Below the pieces are notes generated by a model that saw nothing but the letters and a program-made list of their open reading frames with translations, did no database searches and was not told the DNA's origin. Below are positions 52,164 through 60,788 of a DNA stretch of 64,000 bases, piece after piece. The translations under genes were made by a program, and so were the position numbers. How positions within the stretch are numbered: position 1 is the first letter of the stretch; each line of letters starts with the position of its first letter. The DNA comes from Micromonospora coxensis (GTDB taxonomy: Bacteria; Actinomycetota; Actinomycetes; Mycobacteriales; Micromonosporaceae), in the NCBI RefSeq assembly GCF_900090295.1, contig NZ_LT607753.1:2232001-2296000 (forward strand), read 5' to 3'.

Positions 52164-52856
52164 ATGGCGGATCGCAGTGTGCTGGTCACCGGGGGAACGG
52201 GCGGACTCGGCGGGGCGGTGACCGCCGCCTTCGGCCAGGCGGGTTGGCGGGTGGTCGTACCGCAGCGGGAGAGCGGGCCCCCGGCGGGGCCGGCGGGCAA
52301 CGGCGTGGTCCGGCCCACCGCGGACCTGCTCGACCCGGTGGCGGTGGCCCGGGCCGTCGAGGTGGCCGCCGGCGACCCGGCCGCGCCGCTGCGCGCGGTG
52401 GTCAACCTGGTCGGCGGGTACGCCAGCGGCGGCCGGGTGCACGAGACCCCGGTCGAGGAGTTCGAGCGGATGCTGGCGATCAACCTGCGCCCGACCTACC
52501 TGGTCACCCAGGCGGCCCTGCCGCACCTGATGGCGGCCGGCGGTGGGGCGGTCGTCTGCGTCTCGGCCCGCGCCGCGCTCGCCCCCTTCCCCGGCGCGGC
52601 CGGGTACGCCACCGCCAAGGCGGCGGTGCTCGCCTTCGCCAACGCGGTCGCGGTCGAGTACAAGGGCTCCGGGGTGCGCTGCAACACGGTGCTGCCGAGC
52701 GTGATCGACACCCCCGCCAACCGGGCCGCCCAGCCGGGGGCCGACCACCGTCGCTGGGTCGGCCCGGCGGAGATCGCCCCGGTGATCCGCTTCCTCGCCT
52801 CCGACGAGTCCGCCCCGACCAGCGGCGCGGCCGTCCCGGTCTACGGGCGGGCCTGA
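52164..52856 (+). CDS. Short-chain dehydrogenase/reductase
   Basis: 230 residues. TGGTGGLG is the NAD(P) glycine motif, NLVGGYASG the strand-4 motif, Ser in VCVSARAA and YATAK the catalytic Tyr/Lys. The substrate is unknown. ATG 52164 follows TACGGT by 7 nt, leaderless. Its end overlaps the convergent dTMP-kinase-like gene by 16 bp. Confidence 0.87.
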   Translation: MADRSVLVTGGTGGLGGAVTAAFGQAGWRVVVPQRESGPPAGPAGNGVVRPTADLLDPVAVARAVEVAAGDPAAPLRAVVNLVGGYASGGRVHETPVEEFERMLAINLRPTYLVTQAALPHLMAAGGGAVVCVSARAALAPFPGAAGYATAKAAVLAFANAVAVEYKGSGVRCNTVLPSVIDTPANRAAQPGADHRRWVGPAEIAPVIRFLASDESAPTSGAAVPVYGRA

Positions 52857-53602
52857 GCCACCACCGGTTCCCGGGGCGGTTCGACGGCCGGCGGCGCCGG
52901 CCGCTCCGGCGGTTCGACGACCGGCGACGGCGCCCGCTCCGGCGGTGTCGGGGGCGGCGTGACGACGCCGGACGGCAGCCACTCGGAGAGGTGGGCCAGG
53001 ATCCGCCGGGACACCTCGTCCGGCGGCCCCGAGGCGTCCACCACCACGAAGGTGGGGTACTCGGGCAGCGTCCGGTAGGCCGTGTCGGCGGCGGCCAGCC
53101 ACTCCATCGTCTCGTGGTCGGTGCCCCGCCGTTCGATCCGCCGGTACGCCTCCGTCGGGTCGACGGTGAGCAGCAGGGTGACCTGCGGGCGGGGGAAGAC
53201 CCGGTAGCCGACCCGGGCCAGCCGCTCCCAGCGCTGCCCACCGTGTGCCCGGATGCTGGCGTACTGGCAGGCGGCGTAGCGGTCCATCACCGCCACCCGC
53301 CCGGTGAGCAGGCAGCTCAGCAGGGCGGCGGCGATGGCCAGCCAGCGCAGCAGGGACTCCACGGCGAGCACGCCGTTGCGCCCGATCAGGCGCTGCGCGT
53401 CGGGGCGGCCCAGCCGGTGGGCGAGCCGGCCCAGCCAGCGCCGGCCGCCGGCGTTGCGGTGATAGGTGGCCGGTCGACCGGCCTGGGTGAGGGCGTCGGC
53501 GAGCCGGTGCGCCTGGGTGGTCTTGCCCGAGCCGTCGATGCCGATCAGGGCGACCCGGCGTAGTCGGGCCGCGCCGCCGGTCGTCCGCAGTGATCTGGCC
53601 AC
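52841..53602 (-). CDS. Thymidylate-kinase-like P-loop protein
   Basis: 253 residues. Walker A is IGIDGSGKTTQAHRLADAL; DRYAACQYASIRAHGG is the dTMP-kinase DRY/H motif, and VDPTEAYRRIERRGTDHE the lid. It resembles Tmk but diverges in the middle (WLAIAAALLSCLLTGRVAV is hydrophobic) and ends in a Pro-rich tail, so it may phosphorylate something else. GTG 53602 lies 7 nt after TAGTCT, leaderless. Confidence 0.72.
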   Translation of the reverse strand: MARSLRTTGGAARLRRVALIGIDGSGKTTQAHRLADALTQAGRPATYHRNAGGRRWLGRLAHRLGRPDAQRLIGRNGVLAVESLLRWLAIAAALLSCLLTGRVAVMDRYAACQYASIRAHGGQRWERLARVGYRVFPRPQVTLLLTVDPTEAYRRIERRGTDHETMEWLAAADTAYRTLPEYPTFVVVDASGPPDEVSRRILAHLSEWLPSGVVTPPPTPPERAPSPVVEPPERPAPPAVEPPREPVVAQARP

Positions 53603-53767
53603 CCTGCACAGACTATCCGACCCACGCTCATCTCCCGGAAACTCGTCCCGGTTCGTCCCTCGCCGTCCACCCCTCGACCCACCGGATGTGTGGGCGGGCG
53701 GCCTGCCGGGTACGCGATGTCATTTCCGACCGCCTGTCCACCTTCACACGACCGACGGGAGCACCAG

Positions 53768-54373
53768 ATGGCCGAGCGCGGGGACGAGAGCCTGTTGCAC
53801 ACCCTCAAGCGGGTCGCCGCCGTGCTCAAGCAGAACGAGATCCCCTTCGCGCTGGGCGGCAGCTTCGCCGTGTACGCGCACGGCGGGCACTCCAGCGAGC
53901 ACGACGTCGACTTCCTGATCCGGGAGGAGGACGTCGAGCGGTCCCTGGAGGCGCTCACCGCCGAGGGCTTCACCGCCGAACGGCCGCCGGAGGACTGGCT
54001 CGTCAAGGTCTACGACGAGGGGCGGATGGTCGACCTGATCCACCGGCCGATCGAGACCCCGGTGACCGGGGAGACCTTCGCCGACACGGTGGTCCGGCCG
54101 GTCGACGCCATCCACATGCCGGTGCTCTCGGCCACCCAGCTGATGGTGCACAAGCTGCTCAGCTTCTCCCAGCACTACTGCGACTTCGCCCGGGGCCTGC
54201 CGCTGGCCCGCTCGCTGCGGGAACAGATCGACTGGGAACGGGTACGGAAGGAGACGCAGCACTCGCCGTACGCCGAGGCGTTCCTGGTGCTGCTGGACCG
54301 GCTGGACGTGGTCCCGTACGCCGGCACCCCGGTGCCGTACGCCCGTACGCCCGAAGGGAAGGAGACATCGTGA
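53768..54373 (+). CDS. Nucleotidyltransferase-fold protein
   Basis: 201 residues. FALGGSFAVYAHGGHSSEHDVDFLIREEDVE has the GGS and DxD-type metal motif of pol-beta-like nucleotidyltransferases (HDVDF). ATG 53768 follows GGGAGC. It overlaps the BON gene by 4 bp (GTGA), so they are coupled. Substrate unknown. Confidence 0.78.
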   Translation: MAERGDESLLHTLKRVAAVLKQNEIPFALGGSFAVYAHGGHSSEHDVDFLIREEDVERSLEALTAEGFTAERPPEDWLVKVYDEGRMVDLIHRPIETPVTGETFADTVVRPVDAIHMPVLSATQLMVHKLLSFSQHYCDFARGLPLARSLREQIDWERVRKETQHSPYAEAFLVLLDRLDVVPYAGTPVPYARTPEGKETS

Positions 54374-54636
54374 CCGAGCATGGCGCCGGCCCGCCGGACG
54401 AGTACGTCGAGGCGGAGATCCACCGGATGCTCGCCGAGGACCCGGACGTCGCCGAGCAGGGGATCACCGTGGTGCGTCGCGAGCGCGGACTGGTCCTCTA
54501 CGGCGAGGTGGAGAGCCCGCACCGGCGGGAGGAGATCCTGCGCCGGGTGTCCGAGCGCTTCCCCGACGTGCCGGTCACCAGCGACATCGGGGTGATCCGC
54601 ACGCAGGCGCCGACCCAGGCGGAGGAACTGCCGTGA
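54370..54636 (+). CDS. BON-domain protein
   Basis: 88 residues, one BON (OsmY-like) domain: YVEAEIHRMLAEDPDVAEQGITVVRRERGLVLYGEVESPHRREEILRRVSERFPDVPVTSDIGV. No signal peptide, so cytosolic, unlike OsmY. GTG 54370 overlaps the nucleotidyltransferase stop. Confidence 0.82.
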   Translation: MTEHGAGPPDEYVEAEIHRMLAEDPDVAEQGITVVRRERGLVLYGEVESPHRREEILRRVSERFPDVPVTSDIGVIRTQAPTQAEELP

Positions 54637-54649
54637 GGAGGACCCGACG

Positions 54650-55375
54650 ATGATCCGGATCGCCGCCGTCGGCGACGTGCATCTGGACGAGGACGTGGTC
54701 GGCCGCTTCCGGCCGGCCCTGGAGGAACTGCCCGGCTCCGCCGACGTGCTGCTGCTCGCCGGTGACCTGACCCGGCACGGCACCGAGTCCGAGGCCCGCT
54801 GCGTGGCCCAGGAGTTCGGCGGGCTCGGGGTTCCGGTGGTCACCGTGCTCGGCAACCACGACCACCAGTGCGACCAGGTGCCGCAGGTGGTGAAGGTGCT
54901 GGAGGACGCCGGCATCACGGTGCTGGAGGGCACCGGCGTCGTGCTGGAGACCCCGGGTGGTCGGCTCGGCGTGGCGGGGGTGAAGGGCTTCGGCGGTGGT
55001 TTCGCCGGGCGGTGCGCCAGCGACTTCGGCGAGCCGGAGATGAAGGCGTTCGTCCGGACGACCAACGAGAGCGCCGACGCGCTCGGCCGGGCGCTGCGCG
55101 AGCTGGACTGCGACCTGCTGGTCGCGCTCACCCACTACTCCCCCGTGCCCGACACCCTCGCCGGCGAGCCGCTGGAGATCTACCCGTTCCTCGGGTCGTA
55201 CCAGTTGGGTCAGGCGATCGACTCGGCGCCGACCGCGCTGGCCCTGCACGGGCACGCGCACCACGGCACCGAGCGGGGCACCACACCCGGCGGAGTACGC
55301 GTGCGCAACGTCGCCCACCCGGTCATCAAGCAGGCGTACAGCGTCTTCCACCTCGGAGATCATCTGGTCGGCTGA
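54650..55375 (+). CDS. Metallophosphoesterase
   Basis: 241 residues. All calcineurin-like motifs are visible: GDVH, GDLTRHG, GNHDHQ, ALTHYSP and LHGHAHHG. The substrate could be a phosphodiester or a cyclic nucleotide. It lies 13 bp after the BON gene with GAGGAG before the ATG, so is in the same operon. Confidence 0.87.
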   Translation: MIRIAAVGDVHLDEDVVGRFRPALEELPGSADVLLLAGDLTRHGTESEARCVAQEFGGLGVPVVTVLGNHDHQCDQVPQVVKVLEDAGITVLEGTGVVLETPGGRLGVAGVKGFGGGFAGRCASDFGEPEMKAFVRTTNESADALGRALRELDCDLLVALTHYSPVPDTLAGEPLEIYPFLGSYQLGQAIDSAPTALALHGHAHHGTERGTTPGGVRVRNVAHPVIKQAYSVFHLGDHLVG

Positions 55376-55414
55376 CCAGGTTTCCTGGCCGCCGACGACG
55401 GGTATTCAGCAGCC

Positions 55415-55558
55415 ATGGAGCTGATTCTCTGGATTCTCGCAGTGGTACTCGTGGTCGCCGGCATCCTCGCGCTGTTCCGCCGGCAGATCCTGTGGGGCAT
55501 CGTCCTCATCGTGGTCGGCCTGCTGGTCGGCCCGGGTGGCGTCAGCATCTTCAGTTGA
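55415..55558 (+). CDS. GPGG-motif small membrane protein
   Basis: 47 residues, two hydrophobic segments around an RR turn (LWILAVVLVVAGILALFRRQ and ILWGIVLIVVGLLVGPGG). The terminal GPGG motif defines a family of tiny actinobacterial membrane proteins of unknown role. TATTCA (55403-55408) lies 6 nt before the ATG, so possibly its own leaderless promoter. Confidence 0.75.
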   Translation: MELILWILAVVLVVAGILALFRRQILWGIVLIVVGLLVGPGGVSIFS

Positions 55559-55700
55559 CGCCGGTTCACACCACCGGACCCGCCGGGGTCGTCGATTCCA
55601 CCTCTCCGTCCTCCCAGACCTGGAGATCCGGAACCGACGGCCCCGGCGCTGTGCTGTCCGGGGTGGTTTGTCGGGCCGCTCCGGCGGAAACATCTCGACC

Positions 55701-56195
55701 ATGGAGATAACTCGGAGCACCACGCGCACTCACGGCGCGCGCACCTGGTGGGCGCTGCTCGGCTTCGGCGCGGCCGTGACGGTCGCCGCCGCGATCGGCG
55801 GCCTGGGGGTGCAGGGCACCACCGACGAGTACGCCGCCCTGCGGCAGCCGGACTGGGCGCCGCCCTCCTGGCTGTTCGGCCCGGTCTGGACCGTCCTGTA
55901 CGCGCTGATCGCGCTCGCCGGCTGGCTGGTCTGGCGGAAGGTCGGCTTCGGCCCGGCGCTCTGGGCCTGGATCGCGCAGCTGGTGCTGAACGCGATCTGG
56001 ACCCCGCTCTTCTTCGGCGCCGGACAGTACGGCCTGGCGTTCGCCGAGATCGTGCTGATGTGGCTGGCCATCGCCGTGACGGTGGCGCTCTTCTGGCGGA
56101 TCTCCCGCCCGGCGGCGGCGCTGATGCTGCCCTACTGGGCCTGGGTGACCTTCGCCGCCGCGCTCAACTTCTCCATCTGGCAGCTCAACACCTGA
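55701..56195 (+). CDS. tspO: TspO/MBR-family tryptophan-rich sensory protein
   Basis: 164 residues, five membrane helices. Family motifs are visible: LRQPDWAPPSWLFGPVWTVLYALIALAGWLVWR, AQLVLNAIWTPLFFG and PYWAWVTFAAALNFSIWQLN. TspO binds porphyrins and other hydrophobic ligands. No strong ribosome site precedes the ATG. A hairpin follows. Confidence 0.9.
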   Translation: MEITRSTTRTHGARTWWALLGFGAAVTVAAAIGGLGVQGTTDEYAALRQPDWAPPSWLFGPVWTVLYALIALAGWLVWRKVGFGPALWAWIAQLVLNAIWTPLFFGAGQYGLAFAEIVLMWLAIAVTVALFWRISRPAAALMLPYWAWVTFAAALNFSIWQLNT

Positions 56196-56203
56196 CCGCG
56201 CGG

Positions 56204-56239
56204 CGTCGGCGGTGTGGGCCGGAACCCACACCGCCGACG
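56204..56239. terminator. Bidirectional terminator hairpin
   Basis: A perfect 15-bp stem (56204-56218 with 56225-56239), 6-nt loop CCGGAA, between convergent tspO and M23 genes. Confidence 0.8.
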
Positions 56240-56243
56240 GGCG

Positions 56244-57020
56244 TCAGCAGCGCGGCACGTTCGGGATGAAGCCGTCGTACCCGGTGTGCACGTAGGCGTC
56301 GGCGATGTAGCGCCCACTGCCGATCCGGTCCCAGATGTTGCTGGTGCCGTAGGTGCCGGTGACGGTGGTGCCGGTGGTCTGGCAGTAGATGGTCACCCGG
56401 GTGCCGTCGGCCACCGTGCCGACCGCGTCGTAGCCGGTGCCGGGGCCGGAGCGGACGGTGAGGTTGGCGCCCGCGGTGTTGACCGTGCCGGAACCCGTCG
56501 ATCCGGAGCAACCGTTGTCGCTGGTGTACGTCTTCGAGCCCCAGTAGAGCGCGAGCGCGCCGTTGAACCGGATCTGGATGTCGTTGCCGTTGAGCCGCTG
56601 CTCGTAGTGCAGGTGCGGGCCGGTCGAGCCGCCGGTGCTGCCGACCCAGCCGATCACCTTGCCGTAGCCGACGGTCTGGCCGACCGAGACGTTGAAGCCG
56701 TTGAGGTGGGCGTAGTAGGTGGTGTAGCCGCCGCCGTGGTTGATCCGGACGTACTTGCCGTAGCTGGTGCCGCCGAGGTCGGTCACCCGGTCGACGGTCC
56801 CGGGCGCGCTGGCCACCACCGGGTCGCCGAGGTCGTCGGTGCGGTTGAAGTCGATCGAGTACGGCGGGCTGTGGTTGGTCCGGGTCTGCCCGGTCCAGGA
56901 CTGGTTACAGGGGAAGGGGACCTTGAAGGTCGGGGCCGCCATCGCCGGGCTCGCCGGCACCACCAGGGCACCCACCGAGAGCAGCGCGGCCGCCGCCAGG
57001 CTCCACCACCGTCTGCGCAT
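56244..57020 (-). CDS. Secreted M23-family endopeptidase with SH3-like domain
   Basis: 258 residues. Signal peptide (RRRWWSLAAAALLSVGALVVPASPAMA). M23 motifs: HSPPYSIDFN with the H...D zinc ligands and GPHLHYEQRL with the HxH. After an Ser/Gly linker the C-terminal ~70 residues form a bacterial SH3-type domain (LTVRSGPGTGYDAVGTVADGTRVTIYC). Expected to cut wall cross-links or other Gly-rich peptides outside the cell. ATG 57020 follows AGGTGG. Confidence 0.87.
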   Translation of the reverse strand: MRRRWWSLAAAALLSVGALVVPASPAMAAPTFKVPFPCNQSWTGQTRTNHSPPYSIDFNRTDDLGDPVVASAPGTVDRVTDLGGTSYGKYVRINHGGGYTTYYAHLNGFNVSVGQTVGYGKVIGWVGSTGGSTGPHLHYEQRLNGNDIQIRFNGALALYWGSKTYTSDNGCSGSTGSGTVNTAGANLTVRSGPGTGYDAVGTVADGTRVTIYCQTTGTTVTGTYGTSNIWDRIGSGRYIADAYVHTGYDGFIPNVPRC

Positions 57021-57204
57021 CGCACACCACCTCACCGTGTAGAGATTCTTCGATGCCTGAGATGAGAGTGACAGAAACCTCCATCGATGGGAAGAGATGC
57101 CCACCCCGAAACCAGCCCCAACCTGCGCCGATCCGTCCGTGGGAGCGAGCCCACGGCTGGTGAGCAGGTTTCGGCATTGTTACCGGGCCGTGTCCGAACA
57201 GGGG

Positions 57205-57234
57205 TGGACCAATCGAGATGCAAGCGCTTACATG
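57205..57234 (+). promoter_or_regulatory. Promoter and LacI-type operator of the alpha-glucoside operon
   Basis: TGGACC (57205-57210) and TACATG (57229-57234) are 18 bp apart. Between them TGCAAGCGCTTACA (57219-57232) is a palindrome around AAGCGCTT with central CG, the form bound by LacI-family regulators such as the one encoded at 60789. No gene lies between 57021 and 57299. Confidence 0.6.
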
Positions 57235-57299
57235 TGGGGACGACCATCGGACCGGCGCGGGTTCGATCCCTCCACGCGCCGGCAAGGAAGGAGAACGGC

Positions 57300-58640
57300 A
57301 TGGCGTTTGCCAGATCACGCCAGGCTCTCGCGATCGCCGGCGTGCTGGGGCTGGCGCTCGGCGCCACCGCCTGCGGCACCGGCAACGACAAGAAGAGCAG
57401 CAACGCGGGCTCCGCGGAGTGCGCCGCATACGAGAAGTACGGCGACAACGACGGCAAGAAGGTCAGCATCTACTCGTCCATCCGGGACATCGAGGCCGAC
57501 CGCCTCGAGCAGTCCTGGAAGCAGTTCGAGGACTGCACCGGCATCGAGATCGACCACGAGGGCTCCGGCGAGTTCGAGGCCCAGCTCGGTGTCCGCGTCG
57601 ACGGCGGCAACGCCCCCGACCTGGCCTTCATCCCGCAGCCCGGTCTGCTGAAGCGGTTCGTCGACTCCGGCAAGCTCAAGCCGGTCGGCGCCCAGACCAA
57701 GGCCGAGGCCGAGGCCAACTACTCCCCCGACTGGCTGAAGTACAGCACCGTCAACGGCCAGCTCTACGGTGCCCCGCTGGGCTCGAACGTCAAGTCCTTC
57801 GTGTGGTACTCGCCGAAGACCTTCAAGGAGAAGGGCTGGACCGTCCCGACCACGTGGGACGAGCTGGTCAAGCTCAGCGACACCATCGCGGCCAGCGGCA
57901 CCAAGCCGTGGTGCGCGGGCATCGAGTCCGGTGACGCCACCGGCTGGCCGGCCACCGACTGGATCGAGGACGTGCTGCTGCGCACCGGCGGTCCCGAGGT
58001 CTACGACCAGTGGACCACCCACGGCATCCCGTTCAACGACCCGAAGGTCGCCGACGCCCTCGACCGCGCCGGCACCATCCTCAAGAACGAGAAGTACGTC
58101 AACGGCGGCTTCGGCGGCGTGAAGAGCATCGCCACCACCTCCTTCCAGGAGGCCGGCGTGCCGATCACCACCGGCAAGTGCGCCCTGCACCGCCAGGCGT
58201 CCTTCTACGCCAACCAGTGGCCGCAGGGCACCAAGGTGGCCGAGGACGGCGACGTCTTCGCGTTCTACTTCCCGGCGATCGACCCGGCCAAGGGCAAGCC
58301 GGTGCTGGGCGGCGGCGAGTTCGTCGCGGCCTTCGCCGACCGTCCCGAGGTCCAGGCGGTGCAGACCTACCTGGCCTCCGGCGAGTACGCCAACTCCCGC
58401 GCCAAGATCGGTGACTGGGTGTCGGCGAACAAGAAGCTCGACATCGCCAACGTGCCGAACCCGGTGGACAAGCTCTCCGTCGGCATCCTCCAGGACCCGA
58501 AGACGGTCTTCCGCTTCGACGGCTCGGACCTGATGCCGGCCGCGGTCGGCGCGGGCACCTTCTGGAAGGGCATGGTCGACTGGGTGAACGGCAAGGACAC
58601 CAAGACCGTGCTCGACGGTATCGAGGGCAGCTGGAAGTGA
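57300..58640 (+). CDS. Sugar ABC transporter substrate-binding lipoprotein (AglE-like)
   Basis: 446 residues. Signal with lipobox (LALGATACG), so a membrane-anchored binding protein; the body is a family 1 solute-binding fold (VSIYSSIRDIEADRLEQSWKQFEDCTGIEI; PDLAFIPQPGLLKRFV; GATGWPATDWIED-type loop). The subfamily matches alpha-glucoside binders (AglE). ATG 57300 follows AAGGAAGGAG. First gene of an importer operon. Confidence 0.87.
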   Translation: MAFARSRQALAIAGVLGLALGATACGTGNDKKSSNAGSAECAAYEKYGDNDGKKVSIYSSIRDIEADRLEQSWKQFEDCTGIEIDHEGSGEFEAQLGVRVDGGNAPDLAFIPQPGLLKRFVDSGKLKPVGAQTKAEAEANYSPDWLKYSTVNGQLYGAPLGSNVKSFVWYSPKTFKEKGWTVPTTWDELVKLSDTIAASGTKPWCAGIESGDATGWPATDWIEDVLLRTGGPEVYDQWTTHGIPFNDPKVADALDRAGTILKNEKYVNGGFGGVKSIATTSFQEAGVPITTGKCALHRQASFYANQWPQGTKVAEDGDVFAFYFPAIDPAKGKPVLGGGEFVAAFADRPEVQAVQTYLASGEYANSRAKIGDWVSANKKLDIANVPNPVDKLSVGILQDPKTVFRFDGSDLMPAAVGAGTFWKGMVDWVNGKDTKTVLDGIEGSWK

Positions 58641-58646
58641 TCTGAG

Positions 58647-58682
58647 CCGGTGGCCCGGCCCCCGCGGGGGCCGGGCCACCGG
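58647..58682. repeat. Perfect 36-bp palindrome in the ABC operon
   Basis: Two 18-bp arms without a loop separate the binding-protein gene from the permeases. It likely protects or partially terminates the upstream mRNA, giving more binding protein than permease. Confidence 0.8.
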
Positions 58683-58711
58683 TCCACGACCGAACCCTTG
58701 AAGGAGGGTCG

Positions 58712-59761
58712 ATGGAGTTCGACTGGCTGGAGGAACAGCCCAAGTTCTTCATGCTCGGCTACGGGCTGCTCGCCTTCGTCGTGGTGGTGGGCGGTCTGCT
58801 CCTGCTCCTCGACGTGGTGCCGTCCTGGTTCGCCCGCCGTCGCGAGGCGCAACTGGTCGCCGCCTCGGCGAGCGGCGCGGCGCTGCCCCGCCGGCCGAAG
58901 CAGCGGGAGGGGCTCTTCGCCCTGTTCTTCCTGCTGCCGACGCTGCTGCTGCTCGGCGTCGGCCTGGTGGTGCCGGCCATCCGCACCACGCTGCTCTCCT
59001 TCATGGACGCCGGCAGCAACGACTGGGTGGGGCTGCGCAACTACGGGTGGATGTTCTCCGAGGACTCGATCGTCCGAGTCCTGATCAACACGCTGATCTG
59101 GGTGCTGCTGGTCCCGCTGGTGGCCACCTCGTTCGGCCTGCTCTACGCCGTGATGGTGGACAAGGCCCGGTTCGAGGCGATCGCCAAGTCGCTGATCTTC
59201 CTGCCGATGGCGATCTCGTTCGTCGGCGCGAGCATCATCTGGAAGTTCGTCTACGCGTACCGCGGTGACGGGCAGGAGCAGATCGGTCTGCTCAACCAGA
59301 TCGTGGTCAGCCTCGGCGGCGAGCCGAAGCAGTGGCTGCTGGAGTCGCCGCTGAACACGTTCCTGCTCATCGTGATCATGGTGTGGATCCAGGCCGGTTT
59401 CGCGATGGTGGTGCTCTCCGCCGCCATCAAGGCGATCCCCGCCGACATCGTGGAGGCCGCCCGCCTCGACGGGGTCAGCCCCTGGCAGATGTTCTGGCAG
59501 ATCACCATGCCGAGCATCCGGCCGGCGCTGATCGTCGTGGTGGTGACGCTGTCGATCGCCACCCTCAAGGTCTTCGACATCGTCCGCACCGCGACCAACG
59601 GCAACTACGACACCAGCGTGATCGCCAACGAGATGTACAACCAGGCGTTCCGGTACGGCCAGAACGGGCAGGGCTCCGCCCTTGCGGTCTTCCTGTTCAT
59701 CCTGGTCATCCCGATCGTGATCTACCAGATCCGCAACCTGCGTCAGCAGCGGGAGGGCTGA
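58712..59761 (+). CDS. Sugar ABC transporter permease (AglF-like)
   Basis: 349 residues, six or more membrane helices after an N-terminal extra helix. The EAA loop EAARLDGVSPWQMFWQITMPSIRPALIVV is conserved for docking the ATPase. Subfamily of alpha-glucoside permeases. ATG 58712 follows GGAGGG. No ATPase gene is present, so a shared MsiK-type ATPase is expected. Confidence 0.9.
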   Translation: MEFDWLEEQPKFFMLGYGLLAFVVVVGGLLLLLDVVPSWFARRREAQLVAASASGAALPRRPKQREGLFALFFLLPTLLLLGVGLVVPAIRTTLLSFMDAGSNDWVGLRNYGWMFSEDSIVRVLINTLIWVLLVPLVATSFGLLYAVMVDKARFEAIAKSLIFLPMAISFVGASIIWKFVYAYRGDGQEQIGLLNQIVVSLGGEPKQWLLESPLNTFLLIVIMVWIQAGFAMVVLSAAIKAIPADIVEAARLDGVSPWQMFWQITMPSIRPALIVVVVTLSIATLKVFDIVRTATNGNYDTSVIANEMYNQAFRYGQNGQGSALAVFLFILVIPIVIYQIRNLRQQREG

Positions 59762-59762
59762 G

Positions 59763-60725
59763 ATGACCACCGCCACGCCCACCGTCGGAGCCGGCACCCA
59801 GGCCGTGGGTAAGACCACGACCGCGGGCCGCGTCCGCAAGCGGCTGAACACCCGTGCCGCCACCCTGATCTCGATCGTCATCGCGCTGTTCTGGACGATC
59901 CCGACCTTCGGCCTGTTCGTCTCGTCCTTCCGGCCGGAGGACCAGATCAAGAGCAGCGGCTGGTGGACGTTCTTCACCGACCCCCAGTTCACCCTGGAGA
60001 ACTACCAGGAAGTGCTCTTCGGCAGCAGTTCGTCGTCGGGGCAGCTCGCCAGCTACTTCATCAACTCGTTGGCGATCACCATCCCGTCGGTGCTCTTCCC
60101 GCTCGCCTTCGCCTCGCTGGCCGCGTACGCGCTGGCCTGGATCAACTTCCGGGGGCGGGACTGGCTCTACATCGCGATCTTCGCGATGCAGATCGTGCCG
60201 TTGCAGATGGCCCTGGTGCCGCTGCTGAAGTTCTTCTCCACCGGCGTCACGGTCGCGGGCGTCACCCTGATGCCGGCCTGGGACCTGGTGGACGAGCAGA
60301 AGTTCGCCCAGGTGTGGTTCGCGCACACCTGCTTCGCCCTGCCCTTCGCGGTGTTCCTGCTGCACAACTTCATCTCGCAGCTGCCCAAGGACCTGATGGA
60401 GGCGGCCCGGGTCGACGGGGCCACCCACCCCAAGATCTTCCGCACCATCGTCCTGCCGCTGATCACCCCGGCCCTGGCGGCCTTCGGCATCTTCCAGTTC
60501 CTCTGGGTCTGGAACGACCTGCTGGTCGCGCTGATCTTCGCCGGGGGCGGCAACGAGACCGCCCCGCTCACCGTCCGGCTGGCCGAGATGGCCGGCACCC
60601 GGGGCAACGAGTGGCAGCGCCTCACCGCCGGTGCGTTCGTCTCGATCGTCGTACCGCTGATCGTGTTCCTGTCCCTGCAGCGCTACTTCGTGCGGGGTCT
60701 GCTCGCCGGCAGCGTCAAGGGCTGA
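59763..60725 (+). CDS. Sugar ABC transporter permease (AglG-like)
   Basis: 320 residues, six membrane helices. EAA loop MEAARVDGATHPKIFRTIVLPLITPALAAFG. Starts 2 nt after the AglF stop. Together with AglF forms the channel. Confidence 0.9.
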   Translation: MTTATPTVGAGTQAVGKTTTAGRVRKRLNTRAATLISIVIALFWTIPTFGLFVSSFRPEDQIKSSGWWTFFTDPQFTLENYQEVLFGSSSSSGQLASYFINSLAITIPSVLFPLAFASLAAYALAWINFRGRDWLYIAIFAMQIVPLQMALVPLLKFFSTGVTVAGVTLMPAWDLVDEQKFAQVWFAHTCFALPFAVFLLHNFISQLPKDLMEAARVDGATHPKIFRTIVLPLITPALAAFGIFQFLWVWNDLLVALIFAGGGNETAPLTVRLAEMAGTRGNEWQRLTAGAFVSIVVPLIVFLSLQRYFVRGLLAGSVKG

Positions 60726-60734
60726 CGCCGGTCC

Positions 60735-60761
60735 GCCGCCGCCCGCCTGCCGGGCGGCGGC
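60735..60761. terminator. Hairpin after the ABC permease genes
   Basis: An 11-bp stem (60735-60745 with 60751-60761), 5-nt loop, 10 nt after the stop; may reduce readthrough into the lacI gene. Confidence 0.7.
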
Positions 60762-60788
60762 GGCGCCGTCGTGGAGCGGGGGAACATC

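Noticed and set aside
57251..57282. tRNA-like T arm (GGGTTCGATCCC) before the binding-protein gene
   Set aside because: No acceptor, D or anticodon arms fit around it; the flanking GGCGCG/CGCGCC is a simple hairpin.
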